The position numbers and the translations under genes are program-made. The notes beneath the pieces were generated by a model. The model saw nothing but the letters and a program-made list of their open reading frames with translations, did not search any database and had not been told where the DNA came from. This document shows positions 8,476-9,371 of a stretch of 9,371 nt of DNA, piece after piece (within the stretch, counting starts at the first letter, position 1; each line of letters begins with the position of its first letter). This stretch comes from Mariprofundaceae bacterium (GTDB taxonomy: Bacteria; Pseudomonadota; Zetaproteobacteria; Mariprofundales; Mariprofundaceae), in contig JAUZQS010000170.1 in assembly GCA_030950875.1 (NCBI GenBank), forward strand, positions 1 to 9,371, read 5' to 3'.

Positions 8476-9229
8476 TTTTGTTTTATTATTTTGCCTAATG
8501 TGTTCAACTGCATGGGCGAAAAGTTATGAGCAAAAGGCAAGAGCCTTTGAACAGCAAGGGCAATGGACACAAGCACGGCGCGCATGGCAATCAACATTAA
8601 TACAAGAGCCAAAAAACCTTGATGCCCGTTATCATTTGGCACAACTTTTAGAAAAATCAGGCCACCCTTCCGATGCTGAAAGTTTGTATAAGAAAAACAT
8701 GCAAATCGGACGCCACCTCAATACAACCGTCGCACTCGCCGAGCTCTATATTAAACAAAAAGAGCCTTTGAAGGCTATCAAGCTACTCAAGAAAGCTACA
8801 AAGATTTTTCGCAATGAGGCTGTCCCATGGTATTTATTGGCTGAACTATCCCTGCAAACCAACGATAGCACTCAAGCCCAATATTATTTCCAGAAATCTC
8901 TCAAGGCTGACCCGCTAAATGGCTTTGCCCACCTGCGTTATGCCCAGTTTTTATCTATAAAAAAACAGCATAAGCAAGCCCTCAACCATGCCAAAAAGGC
9001 ATTGCGCCTACAAAAAGAATGTGCTCAATGTTGGAGAATATATGGTGATATTTTGCAAGCAGCAAATAAACCACAAAATGCGCTCAAAGCCTATCAACAT
9101 AGCCTTGCTATTCAGCCCAGTAGCGACACACGGCAACATTTTATTTATCTTTTACAGCAACTTGGTGAGCACCAACGCGCTAAACGTATGCAGCAAGCCC
9201 TTGATGCGTGGAAGAAAAATAATCCATAG
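8462..9229 (+). CDS. exported tetratricopeptide-repeat protein of the mla operon
   Basis: A 255-aa protein made almost entirely of TPR helices, a scaffold for protein-protein contacts; the specific partner is unknown. Read from CTG at 8462, residues 1-19 are a textbook Sec signal peptide: R2, a hydrophobic core LSFVLLFCLMC, and an AWA cleavage site before Lys20. The mature protein would be periplasmic. Roughly six TPRs run to the end (about 21-52, 54-87, 88-120, 121-154, 155-188, 189-222). Examples of the repeat pattern are GQWTQARRAWQSTLIQEPKN and AVPWYLLAELSLQTNDSTQAQYYFQKSLKADP. A CAQC (CxxC) pair sits at 187-190. If translation began at the first ATG (8498) the protein would be 243 aa and lose most of the signal. 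The in-frame TAA at 8456-8458 rules out any start further upstream. No lipobox is seen. Gene position implies a role with the Mla-type transporter, but that is inference. Confidence 0.8.
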   Translation: MRTLSFVLLFCLMCSTAWAKSYEQKARAFEQQGQWTQARRAWQSTLIQEPKNLDARYHLAQLLEKSGHPSDAESLYKKNMQIGRHLNTTVALAELYIKQKEPLKAIKLLKKATKIFRNEAVPWYLLAELSLQTNDSTQAQYYFQKSLKADPLNGFAHLRYAQFLSIKKQHKQALNHAKKALRLQKECAQCWRIYGDILQAANKPQNALKAYQHSLAIQPSSDTRQHFIYLLQQLGEHQRAKRMQQALDAWKKNNP

Positions 9230-9231
9230 TA

Positions 9232-9261
9232 AAAAAGAAGCTAATCTTTTTGAGCCTTCTT
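9232..9261. terminator. weak AT-rich hairpin after the TPR gene
   Basis: Two alternative stems overlap just after the TAG at 9229. AAAAAGA (9232-9238) can pair with TCTTTTT (9245-9251). AAGAAGCT (9235-9242) can pair with AG-CTTCTT (9253-9261) with one bulged C. On the + strand no T-run follows the second stem; on the - strand it is followed by TTTT. The position at an operon end makes termination plausible, but the stems are GC-poor. Confidence 0.3.
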
Positions 9262-9264
9262 AGA

Positions 9265-9293
9265 TTGACATTGTACGTAAAGCGTAATACCAT
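9265..9293 (+). promoter_or_regulatory. probable sigma-70 promoter of the downstream toxin gene
   Basis: A perfect -35 box TTGACA (9265-9270) is followed after exactly 17 nt by TACCAT (9288-9293), which keeps the three most conserved -10 positions (T1, A2, T6). Transcription would start about 9300, the first base of the GTG of the partial toxin gene. The spacer contains a short inverted repeat TACG-TAAAG-CGTA (9274-9286), where a repressor such as an antitoxin could bind; with 4-bp arms this is only suggestive. Confidence 0.45.
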
Positions 9294-9299
9294 CACCTT

Positions 9300-9371
9300 G
9301 TGATTCAATCATTCGCTAATAAGCAAACTGCTGCTATTTTTATTGGTCGCCGAGTCAAGGGCTTACCTGGA
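9300..9371 (+). CDS. HigB/RelE-superfamily toxin, N-terminal 24 codons (cut by window end)
   Basis: The frame starting at GTG 9300 reads (M)IQSFANKQTAAIFIG and then RRVKGLPG, and is still open at the last base. This matches the opening of HigB-type 'plasmid maintenance system killer' toxins of the RelE/ParE superfamily, which begin M-I-x-S-F-x-x-K-x-T-x-x-I/L-F and continue with a basic RV(K/R)-x-L/F-P stretch. Characterised members are ribosome-dependent mRNA endonucleases, usually encoded just before a Xre-type HTH antitoxin gene (higA), which would lie beyond the window. GTG is the only possible start, because TAA at 9285-9287 closes the frame upstream. There is no clear Shine-Dalgarno. 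The catalytic C-terminal residues are not in view, so activity cannot be judged. Confidence 0.6.
   Translation, partial: MIQSFANKQTAAIFIGRRVKGLPG

Noticed and set aside
9241..9312. A 23-codon minus-strand frame starting M-I-E-S-Q-G-D-G-I-T-L-Y-V-Q, reminiscent of the start of DUF167/YggU proteins.
   Set aside because: It stops after 23 codons, what follows runs antisense to the TPR gene, and the + strand reading of the same DNA (promoter plus HigB-like start) explains the region better.
1..9371. Search for CRISPR repeats, tRNA or rRNA genes, riboswitches and long direct repeats.
   Set aside because: No regularly spaced repeats, cloverleaf or conserved RNA motif could be seen by eye, and there is almost no non-coding space outside the two ends.

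Overview
The window reads as a compact, one-direction (all + strand) stretch of a Gram-negative, probably proteobacterial chromosome. The evidence is a large NAD-type glutamate dehydrogenase of the 180-kDa class, an Mla-type (MCE) phospholipid ABC transporter that needs an outer membrane to make sense, and a periplasmic TPR protein. Base composition looks mid-40s %GC by eye. A gammaproteobacterium or zetaproteobacterium would fit, but I cannot place it more closely from the sequence alone.

Layout. Positions 1-281 hold the decayed 3' end of an IS3-family transposase followed by the leader of the first gene. Positions 282-4877 are one giant gene for NAD-dependent glutamate dehydrogenase (1531 aa). 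After a 58-nt gap comes alanine racemase (best start 4936, stop 6027). Its stop codon overlaps the GTG start of an mlaE-type permease by 4 nt. Then follow an mlaF-type ATPase, an mlaD-type MCE protein whose ATG directly abuts the mlaF stop, and a secreted TPR-repeat protein. No intergenic space from 4936 to 9229 exceeds 10 nt, so alr-mlaE-mlaF-mlaD-TPR is very likely one operon. The dehydrogenase may be transcribed with it.

Functionally the block joins amino-acid catabolism (glutamate to 2-oxoglutarate plus ammonia), peptidoglycan precursor supply (D-alanine) and lipid transport between the inner and outer membranes. The canonical periplasmic carrier MlaC and the STAS protein MlaB are absent here; the operon instead ends with an exported TPR protein. 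That gene appears to start at a CTG codon: a strong Shine-Dalgarno sequence and a complete signal peptide lie upstream of the first ATG.

The last ~140 nt leave the core block. After a weak hairpin there is a consensus -35 box and the first 24 codons of what looks like a HigB/RelE-type toxin, cut by the window edge. The core operon is therefore bordered on the left by an insertion-sequence remnant and on the right by a probable toxin-antitoxin locus.
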